From the NCBI RefSeq assembly GCF_030247185.1, contig NC_080571.1, forward strand, positions 45,190,002-45,254,001: a stretch of 64,000 bases of DNA. The letters run 5' to 3'. Of the stretch, positions 25,472 to 37,199 are shown piece after piece (within the stretch, counting starts at the first letter, position 1; the number at the start of each line of letters is the position of its first letter). Below the pieces are notes generated by a model. It did not search any database and was not told the DNA's origin. It saw nothing but the letters and a program-made list of their open reading frames with translations. The position numbers were made by a program, and so were the translations under genes. This stretch comes from Malaya genurostris (Eukaryota; Arthropoda; Insecta; Diptera; Culicidae).

Positions 25472-25955
25472 TGTTAACATTTATGGGTTTTGTTGGTTTG
25501 TGCGAAAAGCACATATTTTGTTTCTATTTCTTCGCGTTTCGCCTTCGGGTCGTCAGTGCTTAAAGCAGTTCAAACTGAACTGCTATCTCGTGCCTAGCAG
25601 TTCAACTTAAACCGCTAAGCAGACGCAAAGTTTTCACTATTTATGCAACCCTCAAATAATAATATATATTTATGGAACCCTCAAATAATAAAATATGTGC
25701 TTTTTGCACAAACCAACAAAACCCCTAAATGTTCACATTCTGCGACGGCCAGTAATAAGTCGTCACTCATTTACGGCTGAGACGTCAGAAAAAATATAGC
25801 ACTTGTGCAATATCATTTGAGGGTTGCATAAATAGTGCAAACTTTGCGTCTGCTTAGCGGTTTAAGTTGAACTGCTAGGCACGAGATGGCAGTTCAGTTT
25901 GAACTGCTTGAAGCACTGACGAGCCGAAGGCGAAACGCGAAGAAATAGAAACATT
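25472..25955. mobile_element. Double-palindrome (fold-back) element Q
   Basis: Two interleaved inverted pairs. Segment 25472-25521 pairs with 25688-25738 (around 'gttttgttggtttgtgc'). Segment 25522-25625 pairs with about 25850-25953 (around 'cagttcaacttaaaccgct' and 'ttcgcgtttcgcc'). No coding sequence. It is likely a non-autonomous DNA element produced by insertion of one inverted-repeat unit beside another; a fragment occurs near 14.6 kb. Confidence 0.6.
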
Positions 25956-26961
25956 GATGTTGCTGAAGTAATAATGCTTGACTGTGTAATATCATATAAT
26001 AGTTATTATTTTAGATTGTAGCAATTTTTAGAGCAAAACTAAAACTTTAACCGTGACAGGCTACTGGATGAAATGAACAAAAGCCAAGTATTATCGTTCA
26101 TGTAGAATATTTGAAAGTATAACTTTTATATAACCTGTGATACAAACAATGTGGCCTGGTGAACTACTGGCAAAGATATCGAAAATACTTGAACGTTCTC
26201 TTGTCTTCTATCAAGTTTTTTTTTGAAGAAGAAGAATCAATACTTGCTACTGAACTCAGGCATATACATGGTTAGCAAGTTAGTCAATACATATACATAT
26301 AACCTCATGTTAGTCATTCATAATTACTCATGATTCATAGCTCTAGTGTAAGAGTAATCACTAACAATAACGATTGAATTAGCATATATTTAAAGTGTGA
26401 AGGATTCAAAAATCCATTACGTCCATTCTTTTTTACAAGCCAACATAAGCCCACTGCGCTCAATCACGGAAAAAAATTGTTTTCTATTTGTCGGTTTTTC
26501 TTGTTATGCTTTGTGCGACGGTTCGTTCAACTGAAGCGGATAAAATTTTGCGCGCATTTTATGACGCTACATTTCACCTTAGATGACGATTTTTTGCTGG
26601 TATCTTTTTGACAACACTGTTTCTGACAGATCACGCGTGAATCGTGTTTTGTGTCATTGTCAAACTTCTTCAGTTTGGTCTATAATTTAATCATGAATCG
26701 TCGTTTGGTCTATAGTTCAATCATGAAGCGCCCTCTGGCAAAGTTATAGGAAGATCCATTTTTCCATTGAAAAATTGTGTTCAGCTACGAAGCTCATTTC
26801 TAGTGAATGGTGAGCGCTACCGTGTAATGATAGACGATTTTTTTTACAGAAAATGGAAAAACTGGACATGCCTGACATGTGGTTTCAACAAGATGGTGCC
26901 ACATCCCACACGGTACGCGAAATAATGACCAAATTGAGAGCTGCCTTCGGTAAACAGTATA

Positions 26962-27837
26962 CCTTATGATAAAAAAAGAACCGGAATTTTCACACTTTTA
27001 TACACATTTTGTCAAATTTTGACGCATATCGTACGATTAGTTTTTGTTTGGCGTCTATACAAAGAAGTTGAAAAATTTTCGTGTGGCGATGGATGAAAAT
27101 TTAGAACAACGTGCGTACATCAAATTTTGTGTTGCAAATGGATTTAAGTGTTTCGAAACGTTGAAAACGTTAGAAAAGGCCTTTGGTGGATCGTGTTTAG
27201 GAAAAACACAGGCATACGAGTGGTATAAACGCTTCAAAAGTGGTCGTACAAGCTTGAATCTTGATGAGATCCCTGGCCGCCCAACAACAACTGTTACTGA
27301 AGAAAACATTGAATCGGCGAAGCAAATCGTGTTGCAAAACGTACCGTGTACCGATTAGAGAGATTGCTGTGTTGTTGGGCATCTCTTATGGATCAGCCGA
27401 ACACATTTTAACTGATGTTTTGGGTTTGAAACGCGTCGCTTCTCGGCTGAAACCAAAAAAGCTGAATTTCATTCAAAAACAGCGTCGTGTTGATGTGGCC
27501 AATGAGATGATTTCCAACGCAGATAGTGACCCCATATTCATCGAATGCATCATAACTGGTGATGAATATGACGTCGAAACCGCACAACAATCGACCGAAT
27601 GGCGCTTCGAAGGCGAGCCGTTGTTCTAAATTTTCATCCATTATAAAAATCGCCACACGAAAATTTTTCAACTTCTTTGTATAGACGCCAAACAAAAACT
27701 AATCGTACGATATGCGTCAACATTTGACAGAATGTGTATAAAAGTGTTGCCAACGTTGAGAGAATAAAAGTTTACCGATTGGACAAGCGCGGGAATTTTA
27801 AAATGAAAATTCCGGTTCTTTTTTTATCATAAGGTAT
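26962..27837 (+). mobile_element. Mariner derivative with both ends derived from the 5' end
   Basis: 876 bp between inverted repeats CCTTATGATAAAAAAAGAAC and its complement, with TA on both sides. From 27623 to 27837 the sequence is an inverted copy of the first 150 bp of the element plus about 58 bp that the left end has lost. The true 3' half, including the last catalytic residues, is absent. This creates inverted arms of about 150-215 bp around a truncated transposase gene. Confidence 0.72.
27044..27630 (+). pseudogene. Truncated mariner transposase, N-terminal part
   Basis: Starts near MDENLEQRAYIKFCV (the ATG at 27089 is the better family start; 27044 is in frame upstream). It has the paired helix-turn-helix region (KTQAYEWYKRFKSGR, then IPGRPTTTVTEENI). 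A frame change near 27340 leads to IREIAVLLGISYGSAEHIL and RRVDVANEMI. The first catalytic motif is damaged: IITGDE is followed directly by YDVE, which is consistent with loss of four residues. It ends at the inverted 5' duplication (27622). Not functional. Confidence 0.7.
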
Positions 27838-28139
27838 CTCATGTTTTGGGCCCATCAATTGGCCGCCTAGATCTTATGCTTTAACGCCTTTGGAGTATTT
27901 ATTGCGGAGCCATGTTAAGGCTCATGTCTACAAGGATAAATCAGCAACGATAGACACACTGGAAGCCAATATTGAAGCATTTATTTGTGGAATAACGGCC
28001 GATATGTTGGATAGAGTGTGCCAAAATTGGACCTTGCGCATGTGAAAATTTGTATGAAATCATGTCCAAACATAAATTATATTGATCGTTCTTTCGATTC
28101 CAATAAAGATTTCAATAATTTTCTCAATTTTTTGTGGTT

Positions 28140-31110
28140 TTTCTTTTCTGAAAATCAAATTTTATACCTCTAGAAAAAACACCCTTTACTTTCTCCTTTA
28201 TTGACGTTTCGGTCCTATTGAACCTGTTTTTCAAGGAATCAATAATTCGACGTAAACATTTCGTGTAGGTAATGTAAGCAAATGACATAATGACTTTCTT
28301 TTTCTTTTGATTATTTCTGCGTTATAATACAACTGTTCATAAACTGTCTAGTACTGATAGTGAAATGAAAAGTTTGTGTATCGTTCTATCGGAATATGAT
28401 TTAATCAAACGTGAATTGAGTTATTAATTATAGGAAATCAGACCTTTTTCAGTAGTCAAGAACGGGTGAATTTGTAGATTATTTTTAGTAGAATGAGACA
28501 AAGACCTAGTCCCTTAGGCCCATCAATTCTGGCGACCATTTCAAACCACTGTACATCAATTGAACGATGAACAGCACTTTCAGACAATTGTTGTAATGAG
28601 GGTGCAATTACCGAATTCTGCGAACACGAAACTCGATTTCTTTAACCTGGATAATGAACAATCTGGTTTGTAAGAATTGACCATGAGTTCCGATGGAACC
28701 ACAAGAGCGTCAAAAGCGTTGAAAGCAACGATGACGCAAAACAGTCGATTCTCATCATCAACTTCAAAACATGCACGTTCAATAGAGGACCATCATTAAC
28801 CCATCAATTTGCTAGAGTTACAACAGCCAGCGCTTAGAATCGATAAATATCATTCCTGTCCCCGGTCCACGGCGATCCCCAATTACCGCAGGAAAGGTTA
28901 GACACACGCAACACAATAAGAGGCGAGCGTGTTGGACGTTTTCCCATTCATAAATAAGTAAGTTGACGAAAGAACTCGAAGGGAAAACGGCTCCGGCAAC
29001 ACATGTCCAGCATGGCACTTTGAAACCGCATCATAATTTTCATTCAGTAAAACGACGAACGCCCCGTTCAGCTTGTGTGTGGGTGTGTGTAGATAGGTCA
29101 CGTTTCACGAGTCGAATCTACCGAGCCTGCCGTCTATAATTATGTCATATTTATGTATTCTCTCGCCGTCGACTGATCGTCCTACTAGCCCACCACCCTT
29201 CCCGACCGGGGAGATGATGGGATCTACGATTCACACCAGGGGCAAAAGAGCCTCGACTCCGAAGTGTGGGACAATTGGCGATTTGACGCGGGTGTGATTT
29301 GAAGTGGCATTTTATGACCCTTACCCATCCGGTACATCAGTATGTATCGCTACAGGATCAAAGGTTGGAGAATGATCTTGCGGTGATGGTTCGGAAACTG
29401 CACAAGAGTATTGACAGTACAATGTGATCCGACGTAAATAAATGCAATACTTTTATCTAAGTCAGATAAAATTTCAAATCGTCTAGAAGATTAAATGGAC
29501 CTCCTAAAATTTATGCTTTAAAACTCGATCCGATAGTCAAAATTTCTCCGAAGAATCTCCACTTGGTATGATTACAACAATTATTGCATACACACGATCC
29601 TCATTATCCGGTCATCAGAGTCGCCCATAATTGCAGTGATTATCGCACCAGTAGGATTGAAGCTCGAACAGGAAATGGTCAATTTCTGTCCGATGACGGT
29701 CGTCGGCAGGTGACAGTAATTTGCTCATATCTGTCGCAAATACAGTCCATTGAATGTCTCACACCGGGGACTCGATCTTGTCATCCGTTTAGCGACCGAC
29801 ACACTCGACAAATGGAGTGCCGGCTGCAGTATATTGATGTTGTCGTTCCACTTACCGAGAGCTCATCGATCGATTTAACTGAAGATGACGAGTTCTGGTC
29901 GCAGTGACAGCAGCGCACCTTCGGACCAGCGTCAACCAGCTGGTCGTACAACCGGTAAATCTACCGCTTTATGATCGCAACAACACCAACAGTAATTTGC
30001 CAGCGACGCCTTTCGATCGCGTCCCATTTGGATTCAATTGATTGAACCGCTGCGAAATGCTCGTTTCAGTCGCAGTTGCATCGATTCGATTCGATTCGAA
30101 CACCGAAGTCGCCGGGATCGTGAGGCGACCTTGGCAAGGGTGCTGCGGTTGGCGGGTGCGGGAGACGACCGCGGCAGTAAGTTTATTTTAGTTTTACCGG
30201 TTTGAAATAGACAAGACTGTGTTTATTTGCAGTGATGAGTCAGTTTTGTTTTGGAGTGAAGAATTACACACTCGGTGGAAGTTGACAAGTTAATAGAAGA
30301 AAAGAGAGAAAAAATGTGACATACCGAACAGGTTTGAGTCTTTATGGAAATGCTGATAGATTACCTGGAAAGAGAAGAAAAAAAATGTTATTCATAATGT
30401 TCATTTCTGATGCTGAGCTGAGATATCAGTCGGATAAAGCTTGAGTTATTTAATATCTGGACACACTGTAGTGCCCCTCGATGTCGGATTTGAAATACTT
30501 TGACAGCAGTTTATTTGGAAATGTTTCCTCGTTTTCATTTCATTTTAAATATGATACACTTGATGGAACCAAAAATTAGCTTTTAACATCCAACGCGAAG
30601 TGGCAGAATTTAGTTAAATCGACCGTATGCAGGGTTCTCAAACATTTCCATGAGTAGTATGTTTTAGATAAAAATTTTGAGGAAAATTCTTTGCTGTATA
30701 AAAATAAGCAACGCTCGCATCTGGGTTTTTTCACGGGGAATACCGAAAACCGGGCAAAATAAATCCGTATTATTTCAAGAGTTTTTGCCAAAAAAAAAAT
30801 CTCGTGTTGTTTTGGAAACAAAATTGCACTGTTCTTGAGAATAACACGAACTTTTTAACTCTGTTTTTATTTTCCAATTTTTCACGAATGTACAAAGAGT
30901 ATAAATTAATGTTTTGTGAAAAAACTAAAAATGTTTTCTCGAAGAACTGTGCGAAAAAGTGCGTGTGAAAACCGAAATGGGTGTATGAAATTCTAAACCA
31001 TTTTCGAACTAGTATGTTGCCAAAAAGGAACCGTGCTAAAATCGAACCGTGACAAAATGTCATGAAAAAGTCGTTCAAGTGCTTAGAAATAATTTAATAT
31101 TACATCTGTA
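28140..31110. other. Mostly unique sequence, partly GC-richer (28.8-30.2 kb)
   Basis: No recognisable transposon. Composition is more balanced between about 28800 and 30200 than in the repeats on either side. The longest plus-strand frame (29584-29907, 107 residues) resembles no family I know. A good donor-like sequence (ggcag|taagtt with gtaagt) lies near 30177 after a GC-rich stretch, so a noncoding 5' exon or a regulatory region is possible but unproven. Confidence 0.3.
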
Positions 31111-31349
31111 ACACTTTTTATACCGGGTGGTGTCAAAAGATACCTTTCAATTTTCAACTGATCATAATTCCAATAATTTCTCCACAATGAATTTTTTGAC
31201 TTTACGTATGACAGTTGCTCAAATAATTTAGCGATGTCGTTTTCCTTCAGCTATTCCGGAATTTAGAAATGTTCAATAGGTATACCAATTTCTACAATAA
31301 GGTGTCTTTTGATATCCTAAGGTTTTCATAACAGAGTACAAAAAAAGTA

Positions 31350-31630
31350 CAGGGTGTTCCATCCTTCATGTCGGTATGTAAACATTGAATAACTTTGAGA
31401 AAAAACAACCGATTTCTATAAGTGATGTAAAACGAAGTCCGAGGGGTTTAAATACGGTGATCTGGATGGCCAGTCTATGTCACCGCGATTTTTTCCGATA
31501 CGCACGAAGAGTTAACACAATGGAACGAATGTTTTAGATGTAGAGTGTCACTATTTCAACGCGTTGTTTCGATCCATGGCAAAAATTTTTATTCAGCGTT
31601 TACATACCGACATAAAAGATGGAGACCCTG
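31350..31630. mobile_element. Small TA-flanked MITE
   Basis: 281 bp with inverted ends: CAGGGTGTTCCATCC...ATGTCGGTATGTAAAC on the left, and on the right the complement of CAGGGTCTCCATC...ATGTCGGTATGTAAAC. About 30 of 34 positions match, and TA is present on both sides (31348-31349, 31631-31632). This is the structure of a Tc1/mariner-type MITE. No intact ORF. A weaker inverted pair lies just upstream (31121-31140 and 31298-31322). Confidence 0.65.
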
Positions 31631-31716
31631 TACTTGTACTAAGTTTAAGACATAAATTTATAATAGTTGAAAAGAATTATAAGAATCTTATGAAAACCTT
31701 TTAAATATCTAACAGC

Positions 31717-32170
31717 TTGAAAGTTGGTCGATTTGTACGAATAAATGATAAGAAAGTACCCCATAATGTCTCCCCTTTGGAAACCGAAAACGGTTTTTCA
31801 AATCTTGCGGAGCCAGAGGAATCTGACTCTGACGGAAATAGCGAAGATACCTCGTTTGTCACCCATCAAGGGTCTGTTGAGAGGAGATTACCAAACCACA
31901 AAATACCAAAAAAGACACCTAAAATTACACCTTCAACAAAGATCCCCGTGTTAAAGCTAAAAAGCCAAATTTAGAACCAAAAACTGTGCCTCCTGCTTTG
32001 TCAAATTCACAAACCAATCCAGGAACTAGCTCAACAAAAGACAATAATCCAGTGGGCTCCGTTTCACAGCCACCAACAGGATTACTGAAGTTTTCGGAAA
32101 TTGTAGAATGGATTTTCACAGCATTCAATATTTCTGAACCTCTAAAGACCATCCAGCATTCCTTCCAATA
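31717..32170 (+). pseudogene. ORF1 remnant of the I-clade LINE
   Basis: The first frame (31717-31974) gives a hydrophilic Ser/Glu/Lys/Pro-rich sequence with IPKKTPKITPSTKIP. A second frame (31986-32171) continues with KFSEIVEWIFTAFNISEPLK. No zinc knuckle is left. Assignment rests on position upstream of ORF2 and on composition. Confidence 0.45.
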
Positions 32171-32233
32171 GCTAGAACTTTTTTGAAACAGTTATAAGCT
32201 CAATGGCCAGCTCTCTCAGGTTTTGTATCATTT

Positions 32234-35200
32234 GATGGATAATTTATCATCCGCCGCAAATGATTCAATCACTGTCCTGCAGTGAAATTGTCGAAGCATC
32301 ATGCCAAAACTTGATTCATTTATAGTTTAGTTGCATAGTCAAAAATGTGATGTATTTGCTTTGTGCGAAACATGACTTACATCAAACATAGCCTTAAATT
32401 TTAATGACTTTAACATTATACGTCTTACTAGAGACTCTCCGTAGGGTGGAGTGCTTTTAGGAATTAAGAAATGGTATTCCTTTTATAGATTAAACATTCC
32501 TTCGACTTCTAGTATAGAAGTTGTTGCTTGTCAAATAAACATTGAAGGAAAGGACATTTGCATTGCTTCGGTATATATTCCTCCAAGAGCTCAAGTTGGA
32601 CAACGACAGCTTAATGAAATGGTCGAAGCCCTCCCTGCTCCACGATTGATTTTAGGAGATTTCAATTCGCACGGAATGATGTGGGGTTCCGTTTACAATG
32701 ATAGCAGATCATCTTTAATATATAATATTTGCGACAATTTCAACATGACAGTATTGATTATGGGTAACATGACACGGATCCCAAGACCTCCTGCACGTCC
32801 AAGTGCATTAGATTTATCTCTTCGCTCGACTTCATTTCGACTAGATTGCACCTTGAAAGTATTTCCTGATTTACACGGTAGTGATCATTTACCAATCATC
32901 ATTTCAATTAGCAGTAACAAAGGCATTGCTAATTCAGGTAATATTCTATATGATTTGACAAAAAATGTTGACTGGACTAAATACCAAAGTAGTATCTCAA
33001 GTACCTTGAACTCAATGGAAGAGCTTGTTTGACTTCCTCGATTGTTCGATTCTGGAGGCCGCAGAACAAGCCCAAACCAAACGATTTCTTGGTCCATCGT
33101 CTAACAGACGGCCTCCAAACCCTTGGTGGGACAAAGAGTGCTCAGATGCTAAACACGCGAAACAAAATGCTTTCAAGACGTTTTTAAAACGAGGAGAAGA
33201 AACTTCTCAGAATTTAGAAAAAAATTTTGACTTTAGAAACCAAGAACAAGAGCATACTTCGGGCCAAGAAATGTAGCTATTGGAGACATTTTGTCGAAGG
33301 TTTATCAAGAGAAACCTCAATGAGCACTCTTCGGAATACGGCCAGACGAATGAGGAATCGTAACGTAGGAAATGAGAGTGAGGAATACTCGAACCGATGG
33401 ATATTTGATTTTGCGAGGAAAGTTTGTCCAGATTCTGTTCCTACGCATAGCATTATATAGGAGTCTTCTCCAAACAATGGTACCATTGATAGCCCCTTTT
33501 CTAAGATGGAATTTTCCATAGAACTCATGTCTTGTAACAATACCGCTCCTGGGTTGGACAGAATTAAATTAAACTTGGTGAAGAATCTGCCCGACCTCGC
33601 TAAAAGACGTTTGTTGGAGTCGTTCAACAAGTTTCTTGAGCAAAATATTGTTCCACCTGACTGGAGGCAATTGAAAGTTATCGCCATTCAAAAGCCGGGG
33701 AAACCAGCTTCCAATCACAACTCATATAGAACCATTGCAATGTTGTCCTGCATCAGAAAATTGTTCGGTTTGTTGTCAGATACTCAGTTTGGCTTCCGTA
33801 GAAATAAAGGGACGAATGATTGCCTTGCATTACTTTCGTCTGACATCCACACTGCCCTCGCTCAAAAGCAACAAATGGCATCTGTATTTTTAGACATTAA
33901 ATGAGCATTTGATTCAGTTTCCATTGATGTTCTTTCAGACAAGCTCCAAAATGGACTCCCAGCGGTTATAAATAATTATTTGCACAACCTTTTGTCAGAG
34001 AAACGCATGCATTTTTCACATGGCGATTTGGCAACATTCAGAATTAGCTACATGGGTCTACCGCAAGGCTCATGCCTCAGTCCGCTCCTTTATAATTTTT
34101 ACGTGAATGACATTGACAGCTATCTATTAACCCCATGTACACTAAGACAATTGGCAGATGATGGCGTAGTTTCAGTTACTGGACCCAAAGCTATTGATCT
34201 GCAAAAACCATTGCAAGATACCTTAGATAACTTGTCCGTTTGGGCTGTTCATCTGGGTTTCGAATTCTCTGCGGAGAAAACGGAGTTGGTTGTCTTTTCA
34301 AGCAGCTTCATATGATGGGAAGAATGATCCAACAGGTTTTGACTTTCAAATACCTTGGGGTGTGGTTTGATTCCAAATGCACGTGGGGAGGATACATTAA
34401 GTTTCTGATAACGAAATGCCAACAAAGAGTAAATTTTCTTCGAACAATAACAGGATCTTGGTGGGGTGCTCATCCGGAAGATCTAATAAAATTGTATCAG
34501 ACAACGATACTTTCAGTGATGGAATATGGATGCGTTTGCTCCGCTGAAAACTCTCATATTATCAAATTAGAGCGAATTCAATATCGTTGTTTGCGAATTG
34601 CTTTAGGTTGCATGCATTCGACACATACAATGAGTCTTGAAGTTCTGGCGAGAATTTTTCCATTGAAAGATCGTTTTAGGGACCCTTCAAGATATATACC
34701 TATCCGTGTCAGCCTCCTAAATGTTCTTGACTCAACTTTATTTTTCGATACATCCATGCAGCGCGAAGTACGTGGATTTCCGGAACACCTACGCTCGTTG
34801 GAAATCCCAAAAATATTTATAAGTAAATTCAGGCATATTGACTCTAAGAAAATATTTTACACGGACGGATCACGAATTGAAGAGGCTACTGGGTTTGGTA
34901 TATTCAACAATAATGTTTCGGCCTCATTTAGGCTTCAAGAACCTGCATCTGTTTATATAGCAGAGTTAGCAGCAGTTCATTATAGTTTGAGTGTAATCGT
35001 CACATCATCTCCAAACCATTATTTTCTTTTCACAGATAGTCTGAATGCAATTAAAGCCATTCGCTCAAACGCTGCTGGCAGAAATGAACTTTTTTTCTTG
35101 GCCAAAATAAAACAGTGCCTGAACATCATATTGAATAATAATTATCAAATCACAATAGTTTGGGTCCCGGCTCATCGCTCCATTCCAGGCAATGAAAGAG

Positions 35201-35702
35201 TCGATATTTTAGCCAAACGTGGTGCTATTGAGGGTGAAATTTATAAGAGACCGATTGCATTCAACGAATTCTATAGCGCGTCTCGCCAAAGACACTTGCC
35301 AGCTGGTAAGCTTCTTGGGATAAAGATGGTCTGGGTCGGTGGATGCACTCAATTATTCCTAAAATATCGACAAAGGCATGGTTCAGGGGACTGGATGTGA
35401 GTAGGGATTTCATTCGTGTGAAGTCCAGACTCATGTCGAATCACTACACGTTAGATGCACATCTCCTTCGAATTGGACTTTCCGAGACTAATCATTGTGC
35501 TTGTGGCGAAGGTTACCGCGATATTGACCATGTCGTTTGGACATACGTGGAGTATCGTGATGTCAGATCTCAACTAATAAATTTCTTGCGTACCCAAGGT
35601 AGACTATCCAATATACCAGTTCGCGACATTCTTGCTTGTCGTGACGTTCCGTACATGAAACTTCTTTATTATTTCATTAAGTCCATTGGAGTTCCAATTT
35701 AA
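32234..35702 (+). pseudogene. ORF2 of the I-clade LINE: endonuclease, reverse transcriptase, RNase H (broken)
   Basis: The start MDNLSSAAND is followed by a TGA where the usual motif LQWNCRS has Trp. The endonuclease part shows VYIPPRAQVG, LILGDFNSHG and DLHGSDHLPI. After a stop at 33031 and frame changes, the reverse transcriptase appears: NNTAPGLDRIKLN, TQFGFRRNKGTNDC, SVFLDIK then TGA (33902) in place of the next codon, MGLPQGSCLSPLLY and LADDGVVS. The catalytic box is LADD rather than FADD. RNase H follows in 34240-35400: FYTDGSRIEEATGFG, AELAAVHYSL, FTDSLNAIKAIR and VWVPAHRSIPGNERVD. The tail ends with a Cys/His motif (CACGEGYRDIDHVVW). Not functional. Confidence 0.78.
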
Positions 35703-35989
35703 ATTTTATTTTATGTTAGACTGTTTTCTCTTTCATGAGTTCAACCAATAGCCAGCTATCTTACATTGAATAAAAGTGATGAACTGATACACACAAACCT
35801 GAAATAGTTATAAGATCATGTACAAAATAAAGGTATTCTATTGAATGTAATTTAAAATACTACTAATACATACTAATATGATATTTGAAATGTATTAGGT
35901 TTTAAGTACTATGTATTGTGGATGCCACGGCGAAGAAAAACTTATGTATATTGCCTATGAAATAAACGTATTTATGAAAAAAAAAAAAG

Positions 35990-36808
35990 TATCCCATAAA
36001 ATGTAAATTCTAGAGATGGCCTATGTACGTACGGCATCCTCGATTCAGCTAGTAGATTAAACTATTTCACGTAAGCTTTTTCTTTAACCCATTAACTCCA
36101 CGAAACAGAAAAACGACTAGATCGTTGATTGATCTCAAGTACCACCGCATCCTTTCCAACTATACAAAAATTCCAATAAAAGTATTGCTTCAATAACAGA
36201 GCAACAGAGAAAATGATTACCCTTCCAGAGCAGAACATGTCCACACGATTCATTTTATTAAAAATTTCCGTTAAATTTAAAAAAAACATCGATCTGGCCA
36301 AATGTTTGCAGCTGCAGAAAAAGAGCCTCGGTTTTCGTGCAAAAATACTGGACAATGAAAAACAGCAATTGACGAATTCGAAATATGATAAGTGGCATTC
36401 TAAGGGAACGTTCGAGATTTTTTCAAGACTAATCGGAATAGTTTTTTAGCTTTTCACAGTGTAATAAATGACCTTCATTTTGAGCAGTCAACATTATTAT
36501 TTCATTGACATGGTTCCGAGGTAAATCAATTTATTTTTTGAATCCAGATATTAAATAACTCAAGCTTCATTGAGCAACCATTGATTTGTAAAAACTGTAG
36601 TTTTGAATAAGATTGAATATTTATATATGAGATGGAAATAATATAATGATCATATTATAATATTTGATAACCTTTGTAATAAAAGCAAAACAGAGAAAAG
36701 GTAATATTTTTTAACTAGATTCTCGTTCATAAACTCAAATTATTTATATTTAACTGATAATTTGAAAATCCAGCAAATTTGGCTTTATTTGCACTCAAAC
36801 GCAAAGGT
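35990..36808. other. AT-rich interval, nothing recognised
   Basis: Lies between the I-clade LINE tail and the hAT-like element. No ORF matches a family I know. A 20-bp phrase ('aagcttgagttatttaatat', reverse complement near 36545) is shared with 30438-30470, suggesting a faint dispersed repeat. Confidence 0.35.
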
Positions 36809-36816
36809 GTCAAAAT
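36809..36816. repeat. 8-bp target-site duplication, left (GTCAAAAT)
   Basis: Identical to 45152-45159 on the other side of the element. It fits the nTnnnnAn consensus reported for Ac-type hAT insertions. Confidence 0.8.
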
Positions 36817-36889
36817 CAGTGCTGGAAACGGTCCCTTCACGTGACAGTTTTAAGTGAAATTCCTATGTTGGTACCTAAAACTGTAGATG

Positions 36890-37190
36890 TTTACTTTGAA
36901 TGTCGTGTGCTGGAAACTTTCATGTTGCCTACTATTCGGGCTGTCACACATGAATGTCGCACGAACCATACAGATGAAAGTCGCATGTGACAGTCATGAG
37001 CGAGCGCTTCATGAATGTAGTGGCGGCAGTCTTACTCGTGTTGGACGATGAATGTAACGAAAGAATGATAGTCCTCAATAGAATCGGCTGCATTTTGTCT
37101 TCGGTACGAATTTCATTTCTGGCAATAAACATTCATGAAGAAATTCAGAACGGCGTCATTAGTGATAGTTTTCATCTCGATACTGTTCCA
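36890..37190 (+). repeat. Outer inverted arm of the hAT-like element, left
   Basis: Inverted copy of 44800-45110. It shares the subterminal phrase GTGCTGGAAAC with the terminal repeat, plus repeated 'catgaatgtcgcac'-like and 'atgaaagtcgcatg' motifs, which may be transposase-binding sites (inference from hAT biology). Confidence 0.7.
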
Positions 37191-37199
37191 TGAAATGGT

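Larger units (their letters stand above)
26570..28130 (+). pseudogene. Dead Tc1/mariner-superfamily transposase, internally deleted and interrupted
   Basis: The left part (about 26835-26958) reads MEKLDMPDMWFQQDGATSH, including the second catalytic Asp, then VREIMTKLRAAFGKQ. The right part (27838-28044) reads INWPPRSYALTPLEYLL and continues through KDKSATIDTLEANIEAF to NWTLRM and a stop. In this family the third catalytic position is expected in a ...CDLTP... context; here it is Ala, so the enzyme is dead. Most of the N-terminal half is missing. A smaller mariner (26962-27837) sits at a TA between the two parts. Ends of the outer element cannot be fixed from this copy. Confidence 0.68.
31700..35990 (+). 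mobile_element. I-clade non-LTR retrotransposon, degenerate
   Basis: About 4.3 kb carrying an ORF1 remnant (31717-32170), an ORF2 with endonuclease, reverse transcriptase and RNase H domains, a short 3' UTR and an A12 tail (ending near 35989). An RNase H domain downstream of the reverse transcriptase is a feature of the I group. Multiple stops and frameshifts interrupt both ORFs. The 5' end is not precisely definable. Confidence 0.78.

Noticed and set aside
29584..29907. 107-residue ORF as a host gene
   Set aside because: No family resemblance, no start context or splice support seen; kept only as part of a unique interval.
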